A DNA stretch of 64,000 nucleotides from Stutzerimonas stutzeri (lineage in GTDB: Bacteria > Pseudomonadota > Gammaproteobacteria > Pseudomonadales > Pseudomonadaceae): contig NZ_CP073105.1 in assembly GCF_018138085.1 (NCBI RefSeq), forward strand, positions 1,612,001 through 1,676,000, given 5' to 3'. This document shows, one piece after another, positions 10,293-19,440 of this stretch. Every line of letters starts with the position of its first letter. Position 1 is the stretch's first letter. The notes below the pieces were generated by a model. That model did not search any database, was not told the origin of the DNA, and saw only the letters and a program-made list of their open reading frames with translations. The position numbers and the translations under genes are program-made.

Positions 10293-10311
10293 TATAATGC
10301 GAACCATTATC
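10293..10311 (+). promoter_or_regulatory. Fur box over the -10 of the FhuE-like receptor gene
   Basis: TATAATGCGAACCATTATC matches the 19-bp Fur consensus (GATAATGATAATCATTATC) at 15 positions, and its first six bases are a perfect -10 TATAAT. It lies 31 bases upstream of the receptor ATG. Iron-loaded Fur should block the promoter directly. Confidence 0.85.
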
Positions 10312-10341
10312 ATAATCGATAACATTGCACGGAAGACAGAA

Positions 10342-12576
10342 ATGCCCACCGCCACGTTTACCCCGCTAAACCCCACCGCTGGACGTCCAGGCGTTGTCCT
10401 GAAGCCACTCACCCTGGCAGTGCACCTGCTCGCTGTTGGCACGGCCCTGCCAGGCATGTCCGCATACGCGCAGGAGACCGCTGCAACTGAAGCGAATGAG
10501 GCGACTACCCTCGAATCTGTCACCGTAACCGGTGAGGCGGTGCGAGACGTGACGGAAGGGACCGGTGCCTATACCACCGGCGCCGCGCGCACTTCCACAC
10601 CGCTCAGCATGTCGCTTCGTGAAACGCCGCAGTCTGTCAGCGTGGTAACGCAGCAGCGGATGGAAGACCAGGGCATGCAGACCATTCTCGATGTGGTCAA
10701 TAACACCACCGGGGTTTCGGTCAACCGATACGAAACTGATCGGGCGCAGTTCAATGCACGCGGGTTCGAGATCAATTCCCTGATGATCGATGGTGTGCCG
10801 ACGATATGGGAGCAGCCATGGAGCTCGGGCGAGATGTTCAGCAGCCTGTCGATGTACGACCGCGTCGAAGTGGTGCGGGGTGCAAACGGTCTGATGGCGG
10901 GAGCCGGAGACCCGTCCGCTTCGCTCAACCTGGTCCGCAAACGTGCGAGCAGCCGCGAGCTGACCGGTTCGGTCGGAGTCAGCGCAGGAAGCTGGGATAC
11001 GTACGGCACCGAGGGAGACTCGTCGTTCGCCCTCAACGAGGCCGGCACGGTGCGTGCGCGGTTGGTGGGCGAATTCAATGAAGGTGACAGCTGGATCGAC
11101 TTGAAGTCCAAGCAGCGCGAAACCTTTTACGGCACCATGGACGTCGACCTCTCTCCAGACACCACCCTTTGGTTCGGTCTCAGCCGCCAGACAAACGACT
11201 CCGACTCGCCAATGTGGGGTGGCCTGCCGATCTGGTATGCAGATGGCAGCCGTACGAACTGGAGCCGCTCTAAGACGACCTCCGCCAAATGGAGCAAATG
11301 GGACAGCACCTACGACACCTACTTCGTCAATCTCGACCACCGTTTCGCCAACGATTGGGAGTTGAACCTGAGCTACAACCGCGGCGAACGAAGCTCCGAC
11401 TCCTACCTTCTGTATCTTTCCGGTAGCCCTGGCCGCGACGGTAGCGCACCGATGTCGTCATTTCCTGGCTCCTACAAGACCGAGACCGTGCAGGACGACT
11501 ACAGCATTCGCCTTGGCGGGCCTGTTATGTTGTTGGGGCGCGAACATGAAGTTGCTTTCGGCTACATCTATAGTCAGCAGGACTTCAATGCCGACTCGCG
11601 TGCCGCGCAGACTGGCTTCGGTGGCGTCGCCAATTTCGATGCCTATGACGGCGACTTCCCGGCGCCGGTCTGGGGAGGGTTGACGCCTTACAGCTACGGC
11701 GACCTGACCCAGAAAGGGCTATATGCCGTGACTCGACTGAGCGTGACGGACGACCTGAAGGTGATCCTTGGCGCGCGTGACAACCGCTACGAGAAGACCA
11801 GCGACGACACCCCGTTCACGTCACCCTCGCGCCTGGACGAACATGAACTGACGCCCTACGCCGGCATCGTTTACGACCTTACGGAGAACCTGTCGGCCTA
11901 TGCCAGCTACACCGACATCTTTCAGCCGCAGGCGCGGCGGGATATCACCGGTCAGCAGCTGGACTCGGTTATCGGCGAAAGCTACGAGACCGGACTGAAG
12001 GGCGAATTCTTCGAAGGCCGGCTAAACGCGTCCGCGGCCATCTTCAAGATCAAGCAGGATGGTCTGGGCGAGAGCACGGGAGTGCCCGTTCCGGGCGGGA
12101 TGGCCGGTGAGTTTGCGTACGAGCCTATCGACGTGACCAGCGAAGGCTTCGAGCTGGAGGTTTCTGGCGAGCTGGCTCCGGGCTGGAATCTCATGGCCGG
12201 CTATACCCAGTTCGAGGTAGAGGACCCGGACGGTAACGCCCGCAGCACGCGTTTCCCAACCAAACTGGTGCGCACCTTCACGACGTACCGTCTGCCGGGC
12301 GCATTCAATAAGCTGACCGTCGGCGGAGGGGTGAACTGGCAGGACAGCATTTATACCTATGCCACTAATCCAGCCGGCAATCGGGAAAAGATCGAGCAGG
12401 AGGCCTATGCATTGGTCAACCTGATGGCACGCTACGAGGTGACCGACAACCTCACCGCTCAGCTGAACGTGGATAATCTGACCGACGAGAAGTACTTCGA
12501 TATGTTTGAAGCCTATGGTGCTCTGACCTACGGTGCGCCCCGTAGTGTCACCGCATCTGCGAAGTACCGTTTTTAA
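10342..12576 (+). CDS. fhuE: TonB-dependent siderophore receptor, FhuE/hydroxamate type
   Basis: A 744-residue outer-membrane receptor. An extended signal region ends near AYAQE, followed by a TonB-box-like segment (TLESVTVTGEA), a plug with RETPQSVSVVTQQRMEDQG and RVEVVRGANGLM, and a 22-strand barrel ending in the aromatic terminus SAKYRF. Many blocks (WGGLP, YASYTDIFQPQ, TVGGGVNWQ) match E. coli FhuE, which imports ferric coprogen, rhodotorulate and related hydroxamates. There is no N-terminal STN domain, so it is not a FecA-type signal transducer. ATG 10342 has GGAAGA upstream. A Fur box precedes it and a terminator follows. Confidence 0.88.
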   Translation: MPTATFTPLNPTAGRPGVVLKPLTLAVHLLAVGTALPGMSAYAQETAATEANEATTLESVTVTGEAVRDVTEGTGAYTTGAARTSTPLSMSLRETPQSVSVVTQQRMEDQGMQTILDVVNNTTGVSVNRYETDRAQFNARGFEINSLMIDGVPTIWEQPWSSGEMFSSLSMYDRVEVVRGANGLMAGAGDPSASLNLVRKRASSRELTGSVGVSAGSWDTYGTEGDSSFALNEAGTVRARLVGEFNEGDSWIDLKSKQRETFYGTMDVDLSPDTTLWFGLSRQTNDSDSPMWGGLPIWYADGSRTNWSRSKTTSAKWSKWDSTYDTYFVNLDHRFANDWELNLSYNRGERSSDSYLLYLSGSPGRDGSAPMSSFPGSYKTETVQDDYSIRLGGPVMLLGREHEVAFGYIYSQQDFNADSRAAQTGFGGVANFDAYDGDFPAPVWGGLTPYSYGDLTQKGLYAVTRLSVTDDLKVILGARDNRYEKTSDDTPFTSPSRLDEHELTPYAGIVYDLTENLSAYASYTDIFQPQARRDITGQQLDSVIGESYETGLKGEFFEGRLNASAAIFKIKQDGLGESTGVPVPGGMAGEFAYEPIDVTSEGFELEVSGELAPGWNLMAGYTQFEVEDPDGNARSTRFPTKLVRTFTTYRLPGAFNKLTVGGGVNWQDSIYTYATNPAGNREKIEQEAYALVNLMARYEVTDNLTAQLNVDNLTDEKYFDMFEAYGALTYGAPRSVTASAKYRF

Positions 12577-12627
12577 AGTCGCTGTTCGTGGGTGATCGCT
12601 TATATGCGCACCAGCTGACCGTTTGCT

Positions 12628-12658
12628 AAAGCCCCAGCCGTAAGGCCGGGGCTTTTTC
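12628..12658 (+). terminator. Rho-independent terminator after the FhuE-like gene
   Basis: AAAGCCCC-AGCC-GTAA-GGC-GGGGCTTT stem followed by TTTC, 52 bases after the receptor stop codon. GC-rich stem, small loop and T-run make it a standard intrinsic terminator; the A-rich left side may let it serve the opposite strand as well. Confidence 0.88.
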
Positions 12659-12862
12659 AATTTTGAGGGAACCATGCGTGCGCATTTATGACCGTTACGA
12701 TTCCGAGAATGAACCAGCCAGGACGTGCATGGCTCCGTTGGGATTCGTTTTGCGCTGCGCTAGCTGAATCGGGAAACGGTGCCGAATGAGATCGAGAATG
12801 AGGCTTTGCCAGGCTGATTGAGGGCTCACCGCCTGCAGGTAGCGGTTAGCCTTATCCAAGCG

Positions 12863-13198
12863 TTACAGCATCGCCGATATTGCCCATGCTGCCCCACTCA
12901 TCACGGGCAGGCTCACCGCCAGGCGCGGCGCGTAGGGAAGCAGCATCAGCAAGGCGAAGCCCGCCAGCGAGATCAGGCCGAGCCAACCCACCACTGCCAT
13001 GCCGCCCGGCCAGACCTGACATGACGAGTAGACGGCGAGCCCGAGCAGCGCAGTACCGGCCGGCACACATACGCGACGAAGCCCGGTCGGCACATGTGGG
13101 TTGACCAGTTGCTTCCAGTGGCGCTCCTTGCCCAGGCAGAAACCCAGCATGCCGGCGTAGGCCAGTATGAGGCTCGCGAACAGGGCTGAACCGTTCAT
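12863..13198 (-). CDS. DUF3325 membrane protein
   Basis: A 111-residue inner-membrane protein with three to four hydrophobic segments and very few charges. It belongs to the DUF3325 family, found as the last gene of a three-gene set with DUF3649 and PepSY proteins next to TonB receptors. Its ATG overlaps the stop of the PepSY gene by four bases (ATGA), so the two are translationally coupled. Biochemical function is not known; the context suggests a part in reduction or handling of iron from ferric siderophores. Confidence 0.8.
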   Translation of the reverse strand: MNGSALFASLILAYAGMLGFCLGKERHWKQLVNPHVPTGLRRVCVPAGTALLGLAVYSSCQVWPGGMAVVGWLGLISLAGFALLMLLPYAPRLAVSLPVMSGAAWAISAML

Positions 13199-14793
13199 GA
13201 GGACGCTCCTTGCGCTGTGCGGCTCGGGCGAGCCGAGCGGGCGTTTCGGGTGGCGATGACCGCCGGAATTTTCCACACGGTCCAGCCAAGAATAAGCCCC
13301 ATCGAAGCCACGCTCGCCAGCAGGGACAGCCGCATGACGTCCAGCGCGCCCTGGGCCGTCCACAGGTCCAGCAGCGGTAGTGCGAGGGCCAACAGCGCGG
13401 CGACCGACAGCTGTTCGCGCCAGGCAGCCAGCGGCTTGCGCAGCCAGGTGTGCAGCCAGCTCAGCGCCCAGGTGCCGAAGAACAACCGCAGCTCCCAATC
13501 CTGACGGTCAGCCAGCGCTGCCGGTAGCAGCCGGTTGCTCCACAGAAACGCCACGCAGGCCAGCAAGAGCCCGGCGATCATCGCCACGTTGAGGCCCTCT
13601 ACGACGCGCAGAAAGCGAGGGTTGGCCTTGGCCTGTTTGCGTTGTTTGACCGCATAGAGCACGAGTCCCGTACCGATCATGGCGCAGCTGATCAGGCCAC
13701 AGATGAAATACAGCCAGCGCATCGGATAGCCGCCGAACTGCGCGAAGTGCAGACCTGCCATCACCCGCTGGGTCAGTTGACTGGTGCCAGAGGGCTCCGG
13801 CGCCCGGATCAGTTCGCCGGAGACGCCGTCGAAGACCATGCCTTCACCCTTGGTCAGCTCGATGCGATTGCCCAGCACGGGACGTGCCGTGACCTGGGCG
13901 TTGGCGAAGCCCGGGTTGCTCACGGCCAGGGCGCCGATCATGCCTTTGCCGTAGTGCGCCTCGGCACGGCTGACGATCTCACCCAACGCAAGTAGCGGGG
14001 CTGCCGGCGCCGAGGCTGATTTGTCACCGCGCCCTTCGCCATGCCGCGCCGGCCCGTTGCGCGTGCCCTGCTGCTCGCCGCGATCCTGCTCGGCAGCGCG
14101 GGCAGGCTGCGCCTCACGGAAGTAGGCCTGGCGATCGCCGTCGTAGAGGGCGTCTATTGCGGCTGGCATGTAGATCAGGAAGAAAATCACCAGGCCGGTA
14201 TAGGTGATCATCAGGTGGAACGGCAGCAGCAGGACGGCGCTGGCGTTATGGCCGTCGAGCCAGGAGCGTTGACCCTTGGCGGGGCGGAAGGTGAAGAACT
14301 CCTTGAAGATCTTCTTGTGGATGATGATCCCGCTGATCAGCGCCACCAGCATCGCCATGGCTGCGAACCCGACCACCCATACTCCCAGCGTGCGCGGCAT
14401 GTGCAACGTGTAATGGAAATGGAAGAAGAAGTTGCCTCCAAGGGTTTCTCGCGGTTGGACGGTCTCGCCGGTCAGCGGATCCAGCTGAGTACCGCCGCCG
14501 CCTCGGCGCCGTTCGCCGACGGATACCCCGAGAGCCGGCGAGCGCTCGGTCGGCAGGTCGATGTTCCAGTTCGATTCACCGCCGTGGTGCGTCGTCAACC
14601 AACGCTGCGCAACGTTGGCGGCGGCGGCCGCTGACTGTGCCCGATCGGTCAGCTCGGGCTGCATCCACCAGTTGATCTCCTTGTCGAACACCGCCAGGGT
14701 GCCCGTGAAAAAAATCGCGAACAGCACCCAGCCGAGCAACAGGCCACACCAGGTGTGCAGCCAGGACATGGATTGTGTGAGGCTTCCCTTCAT
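13195..14793 (-). CDS. PepSY-associated transmembrane protein, ferric siderophore reductase-like
   Basis: A 532-residue inner-membrane protein with four core PepSY_TM helices plus extra C-terminal helices. It starts SMSWLHTWCGLLLGW, the usual first helix, contains HFHYTLHMP with membrane-adjacent histidines and a PepSY-like periplasmic domain in the centre, including a low-complexity stretch rich in A, R and E near residues 230-270. Histidines in the helices could bind heme, as proposed for FpvG/PiuB-type siderophore reductases. ATG 14793 has GGAGG upstream and overlaps the stop of the DUF3649 gene by four bases. Role in periplasmic ferric-siderophore reduction is inferred from family and neighbourhood. 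Confidence 0.8.
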   Translation of the reverse strand: MKGSLTQSMSWLHTWCGLLLGWVLFAIFFTGTLAVFDKEINWWMQPELTDRAQSAAAAANVAQRWLTTHHGGESNWNIDLPTERSPALGVSVGERRRGGGGTQLDPLTGETVQPRETLGGNFFFHFHYTLHMPRTLGVWVVGFAAMAMLVALISGIIIHKKIFKEFFTFRPAKGQRSWLDGHNASAVLLLPFHLMITYTGLVIFFLIYMPAAIDALYDGDRQAYFREAQPARAAEQDRGEQQGTRNGPARHGEGRGDKSASAPAAPLLALGEIVSRAEAHYGKGMIGALAVSNPGFANAQVTARPVLGNRIELTKGEGMVFDGVSGELIRAPEPSGTSQLTQRVMAGLHFAQFGGYPMRWLYFICGLISCAMIGTGLVLYAVKQRKQAKANPRFLRVVEGLNVAMIAGLLLACVAFLWSNRLLPAALADRQDWELRLFFGTWALSWLHTWLRKPLAAWREQLSVAALLALALPLLDLWTAQGALDVMRLSLLASVASMGLILGWTVWKIPAVIATRNARSARPSRTAQGASS

Positions 14794-15044
14794 CGCACCA
14801 CCTCCAGCAGTTGCGGCCAGAAACCGACACCCGCCAGGGGGATGGCGAGGCTCGCGCCGACCAGCACGCGGCGTACCGATGCGGCTGAAAAAGCCCACAA
14901 AATGAATGCCAGATAAACCATGAACGACGGCAGCGAGGCGGCAGTCAACGCATCGATCCGGTCCAGCGGCAATAACCGCGCGACGGCGGCGGTCGCGGCG
15001 TAGGTAAAGGCATAGCCACCGAAAATGGCTAGGACGGTACGCAT
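14790..15044 (-). CDS. DUF3649 membrane protein
   Basis: An 84-residue protein with two to three membrane helices, in the DUF3649 (iron-transporter-like) family that heads the DUF3649/PepSY/DUF3325 operon. I start it at ATG 15044 because MRTVLAIFGGYAFTY is the usual N-terminus; a TTG at 15110 would add a polar extension. The upstream gap of 78 bases to the terminator at 15123-15159 must hold the operon promoter if transcription does not read through from the CirA-like gene. Confidence 0.75.
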   Translation of the reverse strand: MRTVLAIFGGYAFTYAATAAVARLLPLDRIDALTAASLPSFMVYLAFILWAFSAASVRRVLVGASLAIPLAGVGFWPQLLEVVR

Positions 15045-15122
15045 GGCGATGTCCCGCCAGTTACCGCCCGATTGCGACGTGGAACCAATCACGACGAACT
15101 CCGGAACCAAACAGAACCATAC

Positions 15123-15159
15123 GAAAAGTACCCAGCCGTTGCTGTGCTTGTCGGCTGGG
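15123..15159 (-). terminator. Terminator behind the CirA-like gene
   Basis: On the minus strand CCCAGCCG (complement of 15152-15159) pairs with CGGCTGGG (complement of 15131-15138) around a 13-base loop and is followed by TACTTTT. The eight perfect GC-rich pairs and T-rich tail make an intrinsic terminator separating the receptor from the DUF3649 operon. Confidence 0.75.
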
Positions 15160-15285
15160 CACTGCCTCTTTCATGAGCGGTAATCATCCGTGCCGATGCG
15201 CTCGGACCAGGCCGATGAGTTGGCAGCGCAAGGCCCCCATCGAGCCACGAGACACACCTTGTGGCAGGGCGTTTCGTTCGTCGCC

Positions 15286-17259
15286 TCAGAAGGAAACGCT
15301 CATCCCGACCGTGTAGCGGCGTCCGTCCAATACGGTTTCGTAGCTTGCGTAGTCGATCTGCTGATTGAAAACGTTGTACACACCGGCCAGCAGCTTGAGG
15401 TTCTGATTGACGTCGTAGGTGCCGCCGACATCGACCAGGGTGTAGGCGGGTGTGCTCTCGGCCATGCTGGTACGCGACAGGTATTCGGACGTTTCGCTGC
15501 GGTAATTGAGCCGTGCCCAACTGCCCAGACGGTCGCTTGCCTGCCAGTCCAGCGTGGTGTTGAACATGTGCTTGGGCATCTGATTCAGCGGTTCGCCACG
15601 GAAGTCGCCGCTGCGCTGTTCCGATTCGGTGTAGGTGTAGTTGGCGGCCAGCGAAACGCTCGCGGTGATGTCCCAGTCGAAGGTGGCTTCGACACCGCGC
15701 ATGCGCGCCTCATCGACGTTCACCCGGTCACTGATGAAGCGGTACGCCTCGCCGTTGACCACGCACTGGCCCGAGGCATTGCCGGTGGTATCTGTGCAGC
15801 GGCGAAGCTCGGTGATCTTGTCCTTGAAGTCGGTGTTGAACAGTGTCACGCCGGCCGAGACACCGTTCAGGCCGTCCCAGAGCACACCGATTTCCTGGCT
15901 CAGGCTTTCCTCAGGCTTGAGCGAGGAGTTACCGACGATCACCGCGGGATCGCCTCGGCCGCCACCGGTGATCTGGCCCCAGTTGTCCACCGCGGCGCGG
16001 ATGTCAGGCGAGCGGTACCCGCTGGAAACCCCACCTTTGACCGTCCATTGCTCCGTTGCCTGCCACACGCCGTAGACGCGCGGAGACCAGTGGGTGCCGT
16101 AGTTTTCATCGCGATCCATGCGCAGGCCGGTGGTCAGCGCGAAGCTGTCGGTCAGGCTCCACTCGTCTTCGGCGAAAAGCGCCCAGGACCAGCGCGTCAG
16201 GCGGGTAAGGTCCTCGGCGCCGGCCAGTTGGTTGCCCTTGTCAGACAGGTCCTCGTACTTGTATTGCCCACCGAGGGTGGCTACGTGGTCGCCTAGAAAG
16301 AGAGAGCTTTGCGTATTGAAGACGCTGTTTTCCAACTCCATTTCGCGCCCCGGGTTCTCGATCCGCTCCTGCTGCAGATAGGTTTCCGATTGGCCGGAAT
16401 CCCAGCGGCCGGTGTGGCTGATGGAGTAGTGCGTGCGGTCGTAATCCGACAGCGAATCGCTGTTACCGGTGCCGGAGCGGTTCAGGCTGGCGTTGCGTTC
16501 CTGCTCGGTCTTGCCCACTTCCAGCACGAGGTCATTGGCCTCGTTGGGTGTGAACGACAACTTCGCCGTTGCGCTGTCGGCCTTCTGCTGATTGAACCCG
16601 CTAGGGATGTCGTCTTCGTCTCGGCGAGACGTCTGGCCGTAGACCTGCAGCCCGAGCAGGCCGTCGACCAAGGGCCCGGAAAGGTAGCCGTTGATGCTGT
16701 GGTAATCGCCGGAATCGGAACGGTCCTGGAAGGTTTTTTCAGTCCGTATGCCGCCATGCCAGGTGTCGGCCACCTTGCGCGTGATGATATTGATCACGCC
16801 GCCCATGGCATCGGAGCCATACAGCGAGGACATCGGGCCACGCACGACCTCGATGCGCTCGATGGCTTCCAGCGGCGGCGTCCAGCCTTGCTCGATGCCG
16901 GGGCCGTCGCTGTTGGGGCGCGTCGCGCGCGATTCCATGCGTTTGCCGTCGATGAGGATGAGGGTGTACTTGGATGCCATGCCGCGAATGCTGATGTCGC
17001 TGGAGCTGGCGCCGCCGGTGATCACGACGCCCGGGATGTCACGCAGGGCATCGGTGACGTCGCGATAGGATTTCTTTTCCAGCTGCTCTCTCGTGACCAC
17101 GGAGATGGAGGCGGGGGCCTCCTTGATCTGCTGCTGAAAGCCCGACGCGGTCACGACGACGTTCGATAACTCGACCGGCTCTGCGGCGCTGACCGGCGTG
17201 CTCGCCCAGGTTGCTGCAGCAATCGCACAAACCAGCGGACGTCGATTGAAAGTCACCAT
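15286..17259 (-). CDS. cirA: TonB-dependent catecholate siderophore receptor, CirA-like
   Basis: A 657-residue outer-membrane receptor: signal peptide ending in SAAEP, TonB-box region NVVVTASG, plug with APASISVVTREQLEKKSYRD, YTLILIDGKR and IERIEVVRGPMSSLYGSDA, and a barrel ending YTVGMSVSF. The plug and barrel blocks (ALTTGLRMD, HWSPRVYGVW) follow E. coli CirA, which takes up ferric monomeric catecholates. ATG 17259 has AGGGAG about 12 bases upstream. A Fur box lies about 90 bases upstream, and a two-component pair follows that on the same strand, an arrangement like pirA-pirRS or pfeA-pfeRS of P. aeruginosa. Confidence 0.87.
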   Translation of the reverse strand: MVTFNRRPLVCAIAAATWASTPVSAAEPVELSNVVVTASGFQQQIKEAPASISVVTREQLEKKSYRDVTDALRDIPGVVITGGASSSDISIRGMASKYTLILIDGKRMESRATRPNSDGPGIEQGWTPPLEAIERIEVVRGPMSSLYGSDAMGGVINIITRKVADTWHGGIRTEKTFQDRSDSGDYHSINGYLSGPLVDGLLGLQVYGQTSRRDEDDIPSGFNQQKADSATAKLSFTPNEANDLVLEVGKTEQERNASLNRSGTGNSDSLSDYDRTHYSISHTGRWDSGQSETYLQQERIENPGREMELENSVFNTQSSLFLGDHVATLGGQYKYEDLSDKGNQLAGAEDLTRLTRWSWALFAEDEWSLTDSFALTTGLRMDRDENYGTHWSPRVYGVWQATEQWTVKGGVSSGYRSPDIRAAVDNWGQITGGGRGDPAVIVGNSSLKPEESLSQEIGVLWDGLNGVSAGVTLFNTDFKDKITELRRCTDTTGNASGQCVVNGEAYRFISDRVNVDEARMRGVEATFDWDITASVSLAANYTYTESEQRSGDFRGEPLNQMPKHMFNTTLDWQASDRLGSWARLNYRSETSEYLSRTSMAESTPAYTLVDVGGTYDVNQNLKLLAGVYNVFNQQIDYASYETVLDGRRYTVGMSVSF

Positions 17260-17348
17260 GTACTGCCGTCTCCCTGAGAAACCCACATTGTCTGCGGCCG
17301 ATACTCACCGCATGCCACGCGCACCGAGTGGCGCTACGTGGCTGGTAA

Positions 17349-17363
17349 TGCTAAGTATTCTCA
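17349..17363 (-). promoter_or_regulatory. Fur box upstream of the CirA-like receptor gene
   Basis: On the minus strand TGAGAATACTTAGCA fits the 7-1-7 Fur core TGATAAT-N-ATTATCA at 11 of 14 positions. It lies about 90 bases before the receptor ATG in the only AT-rich part of that gap, downstream of the sensor kinase stop codon. Confidence 0.7.
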
Positions 17364-17388
17364 TTTGAGAGTAAAGCGCATTTACAAT

Positions 17389-18720
17389 CTATACACTTTG
17401 CAGGCGTATGGTCATTCGCAGGCCGGTATCGCCGTTTTCGGCCCAGAGGGTGCCGCCTTGCATCCGCACCATCCCGCGAGCGATCGCCAGGCCCAGGCCA
17501 AAGCCATCGCCGCCGGGGCGGGCGGCGTTGAGTCTCGCGAATGGCAGGAAGATCACCGGCAACCGATCCGTTGGCACGCCCGGCCCCTGATCCTCGATAC
17601 ACAGCCGCCAGTGGTTCGCGTCGCGGTCGGCGGACAGGCACACCGTCCCCTGAGCCGGGGAGTGGCGAATGGCATTGCGCAGAATGTTTTCCATGGCCTG
17701 CGCCAGTGCGTTGAGGTTGCCCATTACCTGGCAATCTTCCGGGATTTGTGCGCGGATGCGCTCGCGCGGCCAGCCGGCTTCGAAGCAGGCGTTTTCGCTG
17801 ATTACGTCCCAGAGCGCCGCGACGTCCACCGGCTCGCATTCGAAGCGGGGTTGTTCACTGTCCAGCCAGGCGAACTCGAGGGTGCTGTCGACCAGTTGCT
17901 GCATGCGGGTGATCTCGCGGTCGGTCCGGCTGCGCAGCTCCTCGGCACCAAGCTCGCTCTCACAGGCCACGCGCAGGCGGCTGAGTGGGGTGCGCAGCTC
18001 ATGGGAAAGGTCACGCAGCAGCTGCTGTTGCTGGCTGATCGAATCGCGCAGGCGCTGGGTGAGGTACGCCAGCGAGCGGCCCAGCTCGCCTAGTTCATCG
18101 TGGCGCCGGGCGATGGCGGGCGGCAACAGCGAGTCGAGGCGGTAGCCGCGTAGCGCGTTGGCCTGTCGGCGCAAGCTGTCCAATGGGGACACCAGCAGGC
18201 GATAGAGCAACCAGCAGAACAGCACGGACAGCAGCACCGGTGGTAAATACACCCCGCTGGCCCTGAGCAACGCATAGTGGCGCCACGGACGGAAGCGTTC
18301 CGGTAGCCGCATGACCAGCCGGGCGCCGCTGTCAGCGATCGGGATGGATATCAGCGGCAGGCCTTCATAGCGACGGCTCATGGGCCATTCGTAGTGCCGC
18401 ACGAACGTGAGCGTCTGGCGCTCCTCAGCCGTCAGTGTCTGGCCTCCGAGGGGTTGTAACTGCTCATCGACCACGACCAGCCAGCCCGGCTCGCGCTGGT
18501 GCATGTCCGCGAGCCATCGGGCCAGCGCCTGCGGACCGGCTTGCAAGGCGGCCTGGGCCTCGTCGGCATAGCCGGCGAGCACCTCGTGGGCCTCTGGCGA
18601 CAGATAGGAGCTGGTCCGGTCGATATGGCGGCCGACGTAGCCGCCAGCCCAGATCATTGCCAGGCAGAAGCCGGCGACCAGCACCACCAGGCGCCAGAAC
18701 AGTGAGTGACGATTGGGCAT
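17389..18720 (-). CDS. Two-component sensor histidine kinase, PfeS/PirS-like
   Basis: A 443-residue inner-membrane kinase. TM1 is about residues 8-28, a periplasmic domain of about 130 residues follows, TM2 about 160-182, then a HAMP linker, the H-box RDLSHELRTPLSRLR (phosphorylated histidine), the N-box ENILRNAIRHSP and G-boxes EDQGPGVP and GFGLGLAIAR. ATG 18720 overlaps the stop of the regulator by ATGA. Placement immediately upstream of a catecholate receptor gene suggests that it senses a ferric siderophore in the periplasm and activates the receptor; that is inference from the PfeS/PirS precedent. Confidence 0.85.
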   Translation of the reverse strand: MPNRHSLFWRLVVLVAGFCLAMIWAGGYVGRHIDRTSSYLSPEAHEVLAGYADEAQAALQAGPQALARWLADMHQREPGWLVVVDEQLQPLGGQTLTAEERQTLTFVRHYEWPMSRRYEGLPLISIPIADSGARLVMRLPERFRPWRHYALLRASGVYLPPVLLSVLFCWLLYRLLVSPLDSLRRQANALRGYRLDSLLPPAIARRHDELGELGRSLAYLTQRLRDSISQQQQLLRDLSHELRTPLSRLRVACESELGAEELRSRTDREITRMQQLVDSTLEFAWLDSEQPRFECEPVDVAALWDVISENACFEAGWPRERIRAQIPEDCQVMGNLNALAQAMENILRNAIRHSPAQGTVCLSADRDANHWRLCIEDQGPGVPTDRLPVIFLPFARLNAARPGGDGFGLGLAIARGMVRMQGGTLWAENGDTGLRMTIRLQSV

Positions 18721-19421
18721 CAACCGGCCTGCAGGTCCAGCACGTAGCCCTTGCCCCACACCGATTCCAGGCGCAAGGCCGCCACCTGTTCGCGCGCCAG
18801 TTTGCGGCGGATGTTGCTGATGTGCATGTCCAGGCTGCGATCATGCTGTGAATAGCCGCGGCGCAGCGCCTGCTGGTAAAGAAACGGCTTGCTCAGCACC
18901 TCGCCAGCGGTGTCGTGCAGCACCTTCATTAGCCGGTATTCGGTGGCGGTCAGGCCGACCCAGCGCCCCTCGTAGCGCAGATCGCAGCGCTGGTCTTCGA
19001 AGCGTATCGCGTCGTTGTCGGCCGCCGGCGGTGCGCTGCGCTCATAGGCCACCCGGCGCAGAATGGCGGCGATGCGTACCTGCAGTTCCTCGATGCTGAA
19101 GGGCTTGGGCAGGTAGTCGTCGGCACCGCTGTCGAAGCCCTGAATGCGATGCGCCTCGTTGCCCAGCGCCGACATCATCAGCACTGGTGTGCGGCGCTGC
19201 GCCCGCAACCGGGTCAGCAGCTCCATGCCGCTGAGTTCCGGCAGCATGACATCCAGCAGGATCAGGTCGTAGGTCGTATTGCGCGCCAGTGCCAGGCCGG
19301 TGGGGCCGTCGCCGGCGAGCGTCACGTCGAAACCGCGGTTTTCCAGGGATGTTTTCAGGTGCGGCCCGAGGATAGGGTCATCCTCGATAGCCAGAAGCCG
19401 CTGAGCTGCGCAAGTTGCCAA
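18720..19421 (-). CDS. OmpR-family response regulator, PfeR/PirR-like
   Basis: A 233-residue regulator with a receiver domain (acidic pair in AIEDDPIL, phosphorylated aspartate in LILLDVMLP, lysine in YLPKPF) and a winged-helix DNA-binding domain (TATEYRLMKVL, RSLDMHISNIRRKL, SVWGKGYVL). No ATG is suitably placed: TTG 19421, seven bases after GGAG, gives the normal OmpR length, while in-frame ATGs further up run far into the divergent promoter. It should work with the overlapping kinase gene and target the CirA-like receptor promoter. Confidence 0.83.
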   Translation of the reverse strand: MATCAAQRLLAIEDDPILGPHLKTSLENRGFDVTLAGDGPTGLALARNTTYDLILLDVMLPELSGMELLTRLRAQRRTPVLMMSALGNEAHRIQGFDSGADDYLPKPFSIEELQVRIAAILRRVAYERSAPPAADNDAIRFEDQRCDLRYEGRWVGLTATEYRLMKVLHDTAGEVLSKPFLYQQALRRGYSQHDRSLDMHISNIRRKLAREQVAALRLESVWGKGYVLDLQAG

Positions 19422-19440
19422 TGGAGGGCTCCGCTGCAAA

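Noticed and set aside
10237..10341. Upstream in-frame start for the FhuE-like receptor
   Set aside because: It would place the Fur box and TATAAT inside the coding region and add 35 residues ahead of the signal peptide; ATG 10342 has GGAAGA upstream.
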